Part shown: in pieces, positions 27,235-37,585 of the stretch
How positions within the stretch are numbered: position 1 is the first letter of the stretch
How the letters are laid out: every line of letters starts with the position of its first letter
Origin: Tachypleus tridentatus
Taxonomy: Eukaryota; Arthropoda; Merostomata; Xiphosura; Limulidae
Assembly (NCBI RefSeq): GCF_004210375.1
Contig: NC_134835.1
Location: 73,748,447 to 73,812,446, forward strand
Direction of reading: 5' to 3'
DNA: 64,000 bases
Notes under the pieces: generated by a model
What the model was told of the DNA's origin: nothing
Seen by the model: the letters and a program-made list of their open reading frames with translations, nothing else
Databases searched by the model: none
Program-made: the position numbers and the translations under genes

Positions 27235-27450
27235 TATCAAACTTCCAAACTTTTCTTACCACTGATGTAGGGCTAATTGGCCTATAATTTTATATATAAT
27301 TTTTATCATTATTCTTAAAAAAGAGGAGGGGCATAAAGCAATTTTCAACCTCTAATTCCTGTCCACTACTCAAGAGCTTACAAAACATATTAGCAAACAG
27401 CTCACATATCCATTTCTCAGTCTACGTGTGACAAAACTCTTGGGGGAATA
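27235..27450 (-). mobile_element. LINE reverse transcriptase fragment (NYRPIS block)
   Basis: Minus strand contains NYRPISPTSVVRKVWK, the conserved NYRPISLTSVxxKxLE start of RT domains, preceded by FANMFCKLLSSGQELE-like text. It lies tail to tail with the plus-strand fragment at 26985-27190. Confidence 0.72.
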
Positions 27451-28099
27451 TTTTCTGTAATTTTGTTAATTATGAGTATCAAAACAAAGAAAAAAAATGA
27501 CATCTGTTTTTTTTTTTTATCTTTGATTCCACTACAAAGAGTATGCTATCTCACCAGAATATTTCACCATACCAACAAGCTTGTGACAGGACACAAGACA
27601 TTATACCTGAAGCCAGGACAGTCCTAATCAAATTAAGATAGGTGGCAACTGCAATTAATATTTAATGTGTGAAGATAACATGAAACAATGTAATAGTTGT
27701 AGCTTCAGTTGTATTCTAGAAAAACATCTTCACAAAACCTGCATTTCAAAAATGGCTTAATAAGGTAAAGTATTAATTTAAAAGCATTTGCATGCAAGTT
27801 TGGCTAATGTTACATTGGAAAGACAAAAAACTATGAAATTTCATTTCCTAAAAAGAAAATGATGAAATTGTTTTATAACTTCAACTTTCAGCCTTCAGAT
27901 CCAGTGTTAATACAGATAACCAATGTAAAGGTAAAATGCACTGAATGAGATTTTTGTTGTGTAACAGATTATGTTTTTATGCCTACCTCTTAACAGATTC
28001 AAAAATACCATAATAACTTCCACAGAATGAAGATTTTAATTTCAATTAGTGCATCATTTCAACCTATAAAATCAGGTCATCATTTGGTCAAAGTTTCAT
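27451..28099. other. No gene seen
   Basis: AT-rich spacer. Confidence 0.4.
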
Positions 28100-29300
28100 T
28101 CAATAAAGTAGTTTGAACAGCCATAAACATTACAGGTTTGTAGGTAATATTAAATTGGAATTTTAATAAAGTGAGATGGTTAGAATATTAATAAATTAGA
28201 ATTCTTGGCTAATGATTTAGCACTGGCTTTGATAATCATCAACAGTGCTTTGGTTATTTTGTTTCTGTTGATATCTGATTCTCTCTGCATGTTTAACTAT
28301 TTTCAGCAATACATTTGGTTTGTTTGCAATGTTAAAAAAGCATGTGATGTCCTTCAACTTATTTCTTAAGTCCTGATATTCATCTCTCTCCTAGTTTCTC
28401 CAATATACAAATGTTTACAAGAATTGTATATGATTTTTGAAATGACTTCAATATTTTCATTCTCAGTGAGGTAACAACTGGTAATAAATTTTGCTTCTGA
28501 TTCCTGGCCTTTGTGTTATTAAGGTATTTATGTTAATGTCATGTCTTTAGAAGTAATTTCTATAATCCAATTAGGTTTTCAATGATGTATTTGTTATGAG
28601 AAACTACAATAGTGATATATTGAAGATTTCATCATTTCTATTTTTTGGATATGTTGATTCTTATTTTAACCTCTTCCAGACAGATGGGTTTTTCTAATGA
28701 ATATTTCAGAAATTCATTATAGTTAATTTAAATTATTTGAACAGCACATATTGAAAAATTATACTGGTATGATATACTTCAACGTTCTTATGGGGTATGT
28801 AGATTTTCAAACAAGTTATAGTTCGGAGTTTGTTGCCTTTCTATTGGTTTTAGTTTCAAATCCTGATTGCTTTCTCATGATGTATATATTTAAAAGGTTT
28901 ATGGAGAAGGTTTTATTTTCATTTGTAAAATTAACATTAGGATGTATGCCATTAATGACGTTTGAGAGGCTCTTTCTTTCTCAATCAGAGTTGAAACTGT
29001 AAAAAAAAAATCAACAAATCTCAACCAACAAAAGGGTTTGAAGATCCCTATGTTTAAAACCTGTTGATCCATTTGAATTATAAAAAAAAGTGTTTGCTAA
29101 GATACTTGGTATTAAGGAGTTTACCACTGGTGTACTATATTCAGTTTCTGAGCTCAGGGGTTATGGTGCCTTCTTTTTAAACTGTTTCCAGAAGTTTATT
29201 CATGTTTTTCATATAAACAATTGAATTTTTCATCCATTTTAAAGTATTTGTTGGGATCAATTTTTATAACATAAATGAAGCCAAACACTGCTGAAAACAT
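28100..29300 (-). mobile_element. Penelope-like retroelement, 5'-truncated and decayed
   Basis: Minus strand: YMKNMNKLLETV near 29220, YIMRKQSGFETKTNRKATNS near 28850, and NSCKHLYIGETRREMNIR at about 28380-28430. The last is a GIY-YIG signature with YIG intact, and the order is that of a PLE C-terminus. Many stops; the RT catalytic part is not recognised here. Confidence 0.7.
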
Positions 29301-31327
29301 TGTCAAAATCATATGAAAAGAACAAAAATTAACAGAAGAAAATAAGCTAAACCACTGCTGATAGTCAAAATCAACTCTAAATAAATATCCAGGAGTCCTT
29401 CTTTCATCTACACTGATATTTTACCCACTTCGTTTAACTAAAAATCCAATTTAACACTACATGCCAACCTTGATTTCACCTTCATAAATTTAATATTTAC
29501 CAAAACTCACACTACTTTACTGATTAAAACTTTCACATGATAGTGACTTGATATTATGGGTTAAAATATTGTAATAAGATCAGAATTAAAATTTCCTACT
29601 GTTATTGAATTTTTAAATTAATTGATTAATAGGTTCCTCACTAAATATCACTTGATAAAACTGAAACAGCAAAATATTGTGAATTAAAACTTTATTATTA
29701 TTAGTTATACTTATTATAACTTTAAAAGCACATTACATTAATTAAAAAATATTACAAAAAGTACCCTCTGACAATTTTAATAGCCTTAATCATGTCCTTC
29801 CAAGTCCTTCTCCTTTTGAAATTTCATGCAAGAGATTTTTTACCTATCACCAAATAATAATTGTTAATTTTGAAGAAAGTTTCCCTATGCATGTTTAACT
29901 GTATTGTACAAGGACATTGGATCATAAAATTCTGGAAGTCAATTTCAGAACAGATTCCTGAATTTGGAAAAAAATTTACAATGTAATATAAAAATACTTA
30001 AATTTAAAAGCCATAGTAAAAAGTAAATAAACTTTATTATATTTATTTTCCCAATACTGGATTATCCAGGAAGTAAAATAAATATAATTCACAACCATGA
30101 GAAACATTGTTGTTCACTAAGTATCAATAGCATTAGAATGTTATAAAATACTTCCTTGCACTTCATTTCATTACTTTTAAGTTGTGGTTATGATATAGGT
30201 CAAATTTTGGGTGGGTGTAGTTCCTCCCCTTTCTCATACCTTGAAATTGGATTACCTTAGTTTTTGTTAATATAAAATAAAACTTTAAAGCGTTATAGAG
30301 CCTAAATTTTGATTGTCTTCTGCTCTTTGAATCCCAACCCTATTTTTTAGTGACACTAGAACTACTAGTAGTGTTCACAGAACTTCAATTAGAAAACAAA
30401 TACCAGTGCCCCTATATCAGTAAAAATAGTATTAGTACTAGTAATAGTAAAACTAGTTCAGTAGTTAACACTCAGAATCAGATACCGATGTTTACCATTA
30501 TCACACAGACAATAGGACATTCCCCTATCTCCGAATCCGATTTAAATTTTAATTTCAAGTTTTATCGTTAACATTCTCAAAACTTCTAGTCTTATACCTT
30601 TTATCCTAAAATTTCAATATAAATTATATTCGAAAATTATAATACTAGTAATACTAATACTAATATAGTATTTATTATATATTATTTTTATTGTATTTAA
30701 TATAATATTTTATATTATATTATATATATTTTTATTATATATAATACATCGTTTTAACTTTTTTTTAAATTTAATTCGTGCCTGTGTTTTTAGTATTACT
30801 TTATTTGTTGAAATTAAGTGTTATAACTTCGTATGCTGTTAATAGTAATAGTACATCAGACCTACCTAATTCAAAATAAAACAAACATTAGAAATAGTAA
30901 GAGCGACCTTTCGTAATCTTTTTAATGTTACCTTAAATCTTGAACTATGTTGGACGTAAATCTATTGAACTAAAAATTAATATCTAATCTCCCCGACTCG
31001 TAACTTCTTTACGAAACTAAACCAGTACCATACGTCTAAATTATGGCAACAGTAAACAATATTTTTGAGTGCGGGGTTAAAACTTTCTCCTTCGCTTTTT
31101 AAGATAAAGCTTTCAATTAAATTTTAATGCTTGATTTTTATACGTTTTATCACAATAATTTATAGCGAAATATATTGTTACTTTTTTGCGTGAAATTTAA
31201 AAAAGACAGCAAAAACTTTGTTCGAACTTTAATATAAAGTAAATCCACCATAATTCAATGACGTCATAGTGCGAATAACGAAAATTATTCCACGGAATCT
31301 ACTTTCTCGTACCAGCAGTAAGCGCCC
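29301..31327. other. No gene seen; extreme AT tract at 30640-30760
   Basis: AT-rich intergenic sequence. Between about 30640 and 30760 nearly every base is A or T, with ATATT/TATTA repeats. The 73-codon stretch at 30350-30571 shows no domain. Confidence 0.5.
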
Positions 31328-31507
31328 AACATGCTCGCCCTCCCAGCCGTGGGGGCGTTATAAATTACAGTCAATTCCACTATTTCTTGGTAAAAGAGTA
31401 GCCCAAGAGTTAGCGGTGGGTGGTGATGACTAGCTGCCTTCCCGCTAAATTAGGGACGGCTAGCGCATACAGCCCTCGTGTAGCTTTACATGAAATTGAA
31501 AACAAAT
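31328..31507 (+). repeat. tRNA-derived SINE (family A), lacking head
   Basis: Plus orientation, starting at AACATGCTCGCCCTCCCAGC and running through GGTGGGTGGTGATGACTAGC to a GTAGCTTTACATGAAATTG tail and AAACAAAT. The tRNA-like head is missing (5' truncation). Confidence 0.88.
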
Positions 31508-31849
31508 AAGATGTCCTCTGTTTCATTTTCTTTATTTTAAGCTAATTCATTTCATTTCATTTTACATATGTCCAGTTTTAATTTTATTTCATCTTATTTA
31601 GTTACTCCCTGTTTCATAAAAATTCTTTTGTCTCTAAGCAAGAGAACGCAAATGCTGAGGAAATAATTCATTGAAACTAAAGTTGCTTTATATATTCTAA
31701 TTGGGTAGTTAAGCTCATACATTGAGACTTAAGCTTATGAAGATGTGAGAATGACAGTTGAAAACAATCAGATTTTACCTTAACTTGCTTTACTAATTGC
31801 CTCAAACTTGCGTTATATGCCACAGTGATCTTGTACTTGCTTAGCCAAG

Positions 31850-32022
31850 CAGTGGCGTAGCTAGGGGAGAGGGGCAATGGTGTACATCTGTCCCTGGCGC
31901 AGCATCGGGGGTTGGGGCGCAAATTGATGTTACATAATTAGCAATTATGGCTTACATTTTTTCACGAGGGGCGCGAAAACTGACTTTGTCCCCGGGCGCT
32001 GAAAACCCCAGCTACGAAACTG
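31850..32022. mobile_element. hAT-type MITE, 173 bp
   Basis: Ends CAGTGGCGTAGCTAGG and (complement) CAGTTTCGTAGCTGGG form terminal inverted repeats. Flanks TAGCCAAG (31842-31849) and CAGCCAAG (32023-32030) look like an 8-bp target duplication with one change. CAGxGGCGTA termini with 8-bp duplications are typical of hAT elements. No coding capacity. Confidence 0.78.
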
Positions 32023-32030
32023 CAGCCAAG

Positions 32031-32954
32031 TTTCTGTACTCTCTTCTCTGAGATTGGAATTTTACCTAATTGAAAAGGTGGTGAAGAGGTTTATACAAGT
32101 TTGTGAGAACTAGAAGCTAATCGCCTCTGGGAAATACAAACAGGAATTGTCTTTGACATATGTAATTTTGAGGAACCACACTAGGTTTTCATTTGACTTG
32201 GCCTAGTCCTTTTTCATAATTTTGAGCTTCAACCTTTTGATTAATCTAGGCTATTCTATTCACTGAATTAAACTAAGCCTTAAAAAAAGTGTTGAATACA
32301 ATTTTTCTGGTTTTCTCGCTTGAGGAAAACAAGATGGAATCCTCAGGAGCTGAGATACATGAAATTCGTTTGGAGCAAGATTACAGTAAATTTATCTAGG
32401 AGACCTTTTTCTTTGTATATGCTATATTTTTGTGTGCTAGAAATATCACACGTGAGGCAAGTATATAACCAATTCGGTTTTATTACACGTCAGGATCTCT
32501 ATCAGTCTACTCTCAAACTGAAATTATATTAGGTATGATTAGAGTAAATTAATCTATGAAGACTTAGGTGTAGTTAAATGCGTCAAAAGAAACAGTTTGA
32601 CCTTCTGAGTCCCCAACTTTAATTAGATCTCAAATTGCTCAAAAGACGATAAAGCTATATGCTAAAAGATTGTACTTGAAATCCCTGAGTCATCCTATGA
32701 GCCACTATGCCGCGGCTAAAATGACGTGCTTTACTTTCTCGTACAAACACCCACCAATCAACTGATTCCTAACTATATAGATGATACCAGTTTCGGCAAA
32801 GATTAACAATTGTTTACTCATCTATAATAAATATTTTATTTCTGCTTAATCCAGGTGTTTGTGTATTGGCTTTCCTGTCCATGTTCGATTCTTTTATGCA
32901 GATTTCGTGATTTTTTTTTTTAATTCGTGGAATGTATTTACTTTTGTTAGTAAT
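32031..32954. other. No gene seen
   Basis: Mixed sequence with no recognised frame or repeat. Confidence 0.4.
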
Positions 32955-33155
32955 CAACTGACCAACCATATACTGCTGCATACCATATATTCCCGACATC
33001 AGCAGAAAAATAACCAACATTTGGCAAAAACTAGTAACAAAATATGACATTCCAGTTAATACCAAATTTATTCAAAAACCAGGCACAAAACTAAGGTTTA
33101 TACTGTATAAAAACTACACTGACAAACACCACACCAACATTATTTCTAAAATACA

Positions 33156-33436
33156 GGGCCTGGCATGGCCAAGCGCGTAAGGCGTGCGACTCGTAATCCA
33201 AGGGTCGCGGATTCGCGCCCGCGTCGCGCTAAACATGCTCGCCCTCCCAGCCGTGGGGGCGTATAATGTTACGGTCAATCCCACTATTCGTTGGTAAAAG
33301 AGTAGCCCAAGAGTTGGCGGTGGGTGGTGATGACTAGCTGCCTTCCCTCTAGTCTTACACTGCTAAATTAGGGACGGCTAGCACAGATAGCCCTCGAGTA
33401 GCTTTGTGCGAAATTCCAAAAACAAACAAACAAACA
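33156..33436 (+). repeat. Full-length tRNA-derived SINE (family A) inserted in the Penelope element
   Basis: Complete copy: head GGGCCTGGCATGGCCAAGCG (A box), GATTCGCGCCC (diverged B box), central GCGGTGGGTGGTGATGACTA, tail GAGTAGCTTTGTGCGAAATT then AAACAAACAAACAAAC. Flanked by 12-bp duplications TTCTAAAATACA at 33144-33155 and 33437-33448. Confidence 0.95.
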
Positions 33437-33811
33437 TTCTAAAATACAATGTGATAACTGCCACGACTTCTATATTGGAGAAACAAGTGGAAAAATGGAA
33501 ACTGGATTCAAAGAACGCAAAAAGTCACTTTCACACGTTTTCGAACACTGCAAATCAAACAAACACAATATAACCATATAAAACACCCAAATATTACATA
33601 AAGAAATAAGCATTAACAAACGCAAAATTAAAAAAGCCTTACTTATACAACAACTCAAGCCCAAAATAAACCAATACAAAAGAACACCTTTATACTTATA
33701 TTAATAAATATAATCAAACATCTAAGCACGCCCTCTACATTCCTACACTCAGTTACACAAAACCCTTCGAACATGTGGTCAGCTATTGGTCAATTATCTC
33801 TTTCTTTCTTT

Positions 33812-33852
33812 GTGAACCTGACGATGACTGAAGAAGTCGAAACGTTGTTCGC
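33812..33852 (+). ncRNA. Hammerhead-ribozyme-like core at the end of the Penelope element
   Basis: CTGACGA (33818-33824) fits the CUGANGA box and GAAA (33839-33842) the second box. GACT/AGTC between them forms helix II with a GAAGA loop. GTGAAC (33812-33817) pairs with GTTCGC (33847-33852) as helix I, one G-U pair included. ACGT would be a very short helix III, with cleavage predicted after 33846. One extra T (33825) before helix II breaks the consensus. Known: many Penelope-like elements carry minimal hammerheads in their terminal repeats. Activity is unproven. Confidence 0.35.
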
Positions 33853-33984
33853 TCTTTTTTAGAGTTTTCTCTATCTATACCAGCCGTTTTTACATATATA
33901 TATTTTCCCTACAAGTGAGTTTTCTCGTAATCACGGAAAAGTAATCATCAAATATTCAGCAGTCTCTAATAACTGTTTGAAATA

Positions 33985-35243
33985 TAGTGTTACTTCGGTT
34001 CTCGAACTTAATCCGTTCCAGAAGGTTGTTCAAAAACCGAATCAATTTTTCCCATAAGAAATACTGTAAATTAAATTAATGTGTTACAAACCTCCAAAAA
34101 TTATGCATTATGAAGCATTTTAAGTAAAAATACTGCTTATTTATACCTGTATAATAATACTTACATACATAAAGTCAACCACAAAGACTATAAACACAAT
34201 AAAAAAACAATAAATGAAAATTTAACTGCACTTTACCTGTGCTGTGGAGAGCTGATGGCGTAAGTAAAAGGTAGTGAGGAACGAGGAGAGTAGGAGGGTT
34301 ATTATTGTTTGGAAGGGGAGTCACCTTCCATAAAAACGTCAGGTAACTCTCCTTTTGGGGTTCTTTCTTTTTCTGTATCTACAACCTACTTAAGAGTCAC
34401 TGGACCTCTATCTCACTAAAAACTTGTCTAATGAGGTTTGTTTCTGCCTGATACCCTCCCCATGTCTCACCACATTATGTATGCCATTTCTCTTCCTAAA
34501 TTTTTCAAACCACCCCCTACTTGCCTTAAAGGCATCACTTGTATCAGAACTCATTCCAGGCGTGTTTTCCAGGAGGTCAGCATGCAACTGCTTTGATTTC
34601 TCACAAGTGGTGATCTTAGAAATACTATCACCAGCTAACTGTTTTTCATTTACCCAAATCAACAACAGTTTTTCTGCCTCTTCCATTCTATTGTTTGTGA
34701 TCTTTGTTTCGTAAGCACTGTCACTCCTTTTGCAACATCAGCTCCTTTGATGTCCTCTTTATTTTTCAGTATGGTGCAGACTGTAGATTTCGCCATACCA
34801 AACTGTGTAGCAAGGTCAGACACGCGAACACCACTCTCATAATTCGATATGAAATCTTTTTTCACCTCTATTGTGGCTCGAACAACTTTTCTTTTTGGGT
34901 TGCTGCTTTCATTATCTTTCTTTGACCCCATGGTGGCCTATTTAATTAGAATATTTATAAAAACAACAACCAAAAAAGAAAAACGAGAACGTTCTCAGCA
35001 GATTTTAGCGGGGGTATGGACTGAGCAGCAGGAGCGGGTAAAATGTTTTGAGCAAGTTTGGCGTGGCCCGAAAATGGTCGAAGGGTCGTTCGGGTCATCA
35101 GTCGGGTTATTTCGGAGGTTCGAGTCACGACAGCTTGGTTCGGGAACCGAGTTTATGTTCGACAACAGAGACATTTTTTTCTCCAACAATATGTTCGAAA
35201 ACCGAATCTAGAAGGGAGTCGTTCGAGAACCGAGGTACCACTG
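33985..35243 (-). mobile_element. Tigger/pogo-type DNA transposon, internally deleted
   Basis: Termini TAGTGTTACTTCGGTTCTCG and (complement) CAGTGGTACCTCGGTTCTCG are inverted repeats flanked by TA on both sides (33983-33984; 35244-35245), as expected for pogo/Tigger. Further inner repeats of GGTTTTCGAAC type lie near each end. It holds a truncated transposase on the minus strand (separate entry). About 1.26 kb against the roughly 2.5 kb of a full Tigger. Confidence 0.88.
34300..34931 (-). pseudogene. Tigger transposase: DNA-binding part joined to C-terminal tail, DDE core deleted
   Basis: From the ATG at 34931: KRKVVRATIEVKKDFISNYE, SDLATQFGMAKSTVCTILKN (first helix-turn-helix), a frameshift near 34680, then EKLLLIWVNEKQLAGDSISK, SRGWFEKFRKRNGIHNVVRH (CENP-B type second domain). 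Right after HGE the sequence jumps to QKQTSLDKFLVR and, after stops, GELPDVFMEGDSPSKQ, which is the usual C-terminal tail. The whole DDE catalytic domain is therefore missing by internal deletion, apart from a frameshift and stops. It cannot transpose itself. Confidence 0.85.
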
Positions 35244-35245
35244 TA

Positions 35246-36559
35246 TAGACAATTTGAGAATTTTTGTATTTTGCACAATTTTTCTCCAAGGACAAAAAAA
35301 AAGGCACAATTTGGGTTTTCGTGAACTATTTATACGTATGCCAACTAACTTACATAAAATTAGTATAAAGATATTTTTTTGCAGGTCCTAAACAGTGATA
35401 TAGATAATTTTATATTTTTCATTGTTTTTCACGATTTCTTTAGTTTTAAAATTGGCCATGTTGGGATTATTGGCCGAGACATGTTGTTAAAGTCAAGATT
35501 AACTCAAGGTATTCGGGATCTAATTGATACAATATTAAAGGGCAGCAAGGGACCTTTTGATTCACCAAGACTATCCTATCCACTAAATTAAATTAGGTCT
35601 GAAAAAAACAAAAACTGAAAGCCAGCTCTTATAATTCAAATATTTATTGAGCTTACCCTTAAAGTACTACTTCCGCATATCCGAAAGCGTCCAGTTTCAG
35701 AAGCCAGTTACCCACTTAGAAAAAATTAAGCAGTCATAAATGAAGATTCTTCTCTTCCAAAATCGATGTTTGTAGCCTAATCATACTGTTCTCACCATTA
35801 AATATGAAAAATAAATTAAAGATGATGCATCAACACTACCAATCTCATAATAATCATAAACATCTTTAAAAAATTATAAAAACCCTATATTCCCAGCGAT
35901 TTAGAAATGTGGACCATTCTTTTTCATGAGCAAACTAAAAAAGAAAGAGCTATCTTTCGAAAGCTCTCAGGTTAAGGGGTTCTAGTCATCTTGTATAAAG
36001 ACTCGAACCTATGTGTTTTTCTGATATCACGAAAACATCTTAATAAGGTCCCCTCGTAATAAGGCTAAAATTCATCGTGCCTAGGAACTTATCTTTAAAG
36101 AATATTCCCAAGTTTTCACAAAACATTTTTTTCCAGAAAATTAAATTAAATTTGCCTTTTCACATAAAAGCAATTTGAGAAGATTTGTTATATCTTCATT
36201 CCAAAATAAAATATGTGACAAATGGATTTCTGCTCTTTATACATGTTCTTAGCGTCAATGATAATGTTTCCTATTATAAATACCTTGTTATTAATTATTA
36301 TTTTTCTTTACAAAAAACAAACAAACCTGAACAACAACTTTATGGAAAAGTTTATTATTTAAAGCGAAATTTTACGGTGTTTTTTAAACATTTACTTTGG
36401 CATTCAGCTGTTACTTAAGTGATAATGATACGTAAGGGCGTTTTGATAAAGTTTAATGACAAAATACTTATATTTCACTGTATTATGAAAGAGTAACATT
36501 TGATAAGTATATTAAACAGACATACTCGAGCTTTCACAAAAGGCTGCATAGTGTTTCGT
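35246..36559. other. No gene seen
   Basis: AT-rich spacer between the Tigger element and the WDFY leader. A 70-codon open stretch at 35379-35591 begins after TTTTTTTGCAG, but has no recognised domain or donor. Confidence 0.4.
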
Positions 36560-36760
36560 TTATTAGTTTGCATATTTATATACGCATCACATATGTTTAG
36601 GACTGACAGTTTTAACTTATAAACGGTAGTCTTTACGTCACCGTGAGGTCATATGACTGTTAATTTATAAGTTACAGTTGTTGAGAAGTTTTAACTTTCA
36701 AGTGATAAGTGATTTGTTTCAGTAGTAACAAAGAAAGTAAGTGAAGATGAATAATTTTCA
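36560..36760 (+). promoter_or_regulatory. Candidate WDFY promoter and 5' leader
   Basis: About 0.7-0.9 kb upstream of the start codon there is a TATA-like TATTTATATACG near 36570, a CRE-like TTACGTCACC near 36635, and a possible leader-exon donor (GTAAGT at 36737). A non-coding first exon ending at 36736 would fit, but no strong acceptor is seen just before 37431 (the TAG-ending sites there lack a pyrimidine tract). Inference from position and motifs only. Confidence 0.2.
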
Positions 36761-37004
36761 GGTTTGAGTTTAAAAGTACAGGGTTTTTAAAGTATTTTGT
36801 AATTAAAATCTTATCACGATGCTATGATTAAAATTTAAAGTAGTAGTGTATAGTATGACAGTTGCGTTTGTTGCTGACAGAGCTATATTCTACTTCTACT
36901 AATCTAGTACTAATAAAATATTAGTTTTAGTAGTAGATAGGATAGTTGGAAAGACTAGATAATAAGTTATGTTTAGTATCTGTAAACTTCACATCATAAG
37001 AAGT

Positions 37005-37041
37005 ATTAATATTATTATTATTATTAATATTTTTTAGGTTA

Positions 37042-37089
<48 letters not shown>
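37005..37089. repeat. Microsatellite (ATT)n then (GT)n(AT)n
   Basis: ATT units at about 37008-37027, then about six GT and eighteen AT units at 37042-37089. Lies between the candidate promoter and the start codon of WDFY. Confidence 0.95.
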
Positions 37090-37090
<1 letters not shown>

Positions 37091-37430
37091 GTATTAAATT
37101 GTGATAACTAACTTCTCACCATCTTCCTGTTAAACTGAAAACTTTGTTATTTCTATTAAGCTTAGTATTTGTTCATATTTTGTAAACTGTTGATAAAGAA
37201 ATATTAAATTGTTACTGAAGTAACAAAATGTACAGTTTGTATACTTTAGTTGCATCATTATAGGATAGGAATAAGATACATTTTCAAATGATAAAGATTC
37301 AGTCTTGAAATTGAAAACGTTGTAATAATTTGTAAGTAATGTGGTTCGTAGGTTTGCCTCATTGAGAGATTTATAGCAAATTCGTTTTCTGAAAGTGAAT
37401 TTATAGCTTGTACAACTACAAGTAAAGATA

Positions 37431-37585
37431 ATGGCAGCAGAAATTAAACCTGTTGGAGGAGCTGTAAATGTGACAACTTCTCACAAACCTGAACTTCTGA
37501 ACAAGCTAGAGGGGCATCAAGATACTGTGAACATGGCAGCAATTATCCCAGGTGAAGATGGAGTTATCAGTATCAGTGATGACAG
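37431..37585 (+). CDS. WDFY2: WDFY exon 1 (start codon, residues 1-51 and part of 52)
   Basis: Begins [14 protein letters not shown], close to the family N-terminus. The ATG has A at -3 and G at +4, and an in-frame TAG at 37404-37406 excludes an upstream extension without splicing. It ends GATGACAG before donor GTAAGA; the split AG|G codon gives Arg52. It carries the first half of WD repeat 1 ([10 protein letters not shown] to VISISDD). The 5' UTR, and whether it contains an intron, cannot be fixed by eye. Confidence 0.93.

Larger units (their letters stand above)
32955..33925 (+). mobile_element. Penelope-like retroelement 3' part, split by a SINE
   Basis: Plus strand: YIPDISRKITNIWQKL at about 32980, KFIQKPGTKLRFILYKNYTD near 33070, then a SINE (33156-33436), then FYIGETSGKMETGFKERKKS near 33470 and KALLIQQLKPKINQYKRTP near 33640. 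FYIGET is the GIY-YIG core and KPKIN the usual end of the domain. The 33760-33925 segment is the non-coding 3' region. 5'-truncated; frames are mostly readable, so younger than the copy at 18-20 kb. Confidence 0.85.

Noticed and set aside
32690..32715. Possible extra SINE head (GAGCCACTATGCCGC)
   Set aside because: Only about 25 bases resemble a tRNA-like head; no tail or body adjoins it.
34849..35324. Several overlapping open stretches on both strands at the right end of the Tigger element
   Set aside because: They lie in the terminal repeats (GGTTCGAGAACC-type sequence), which are non-coding and read open in several frames.
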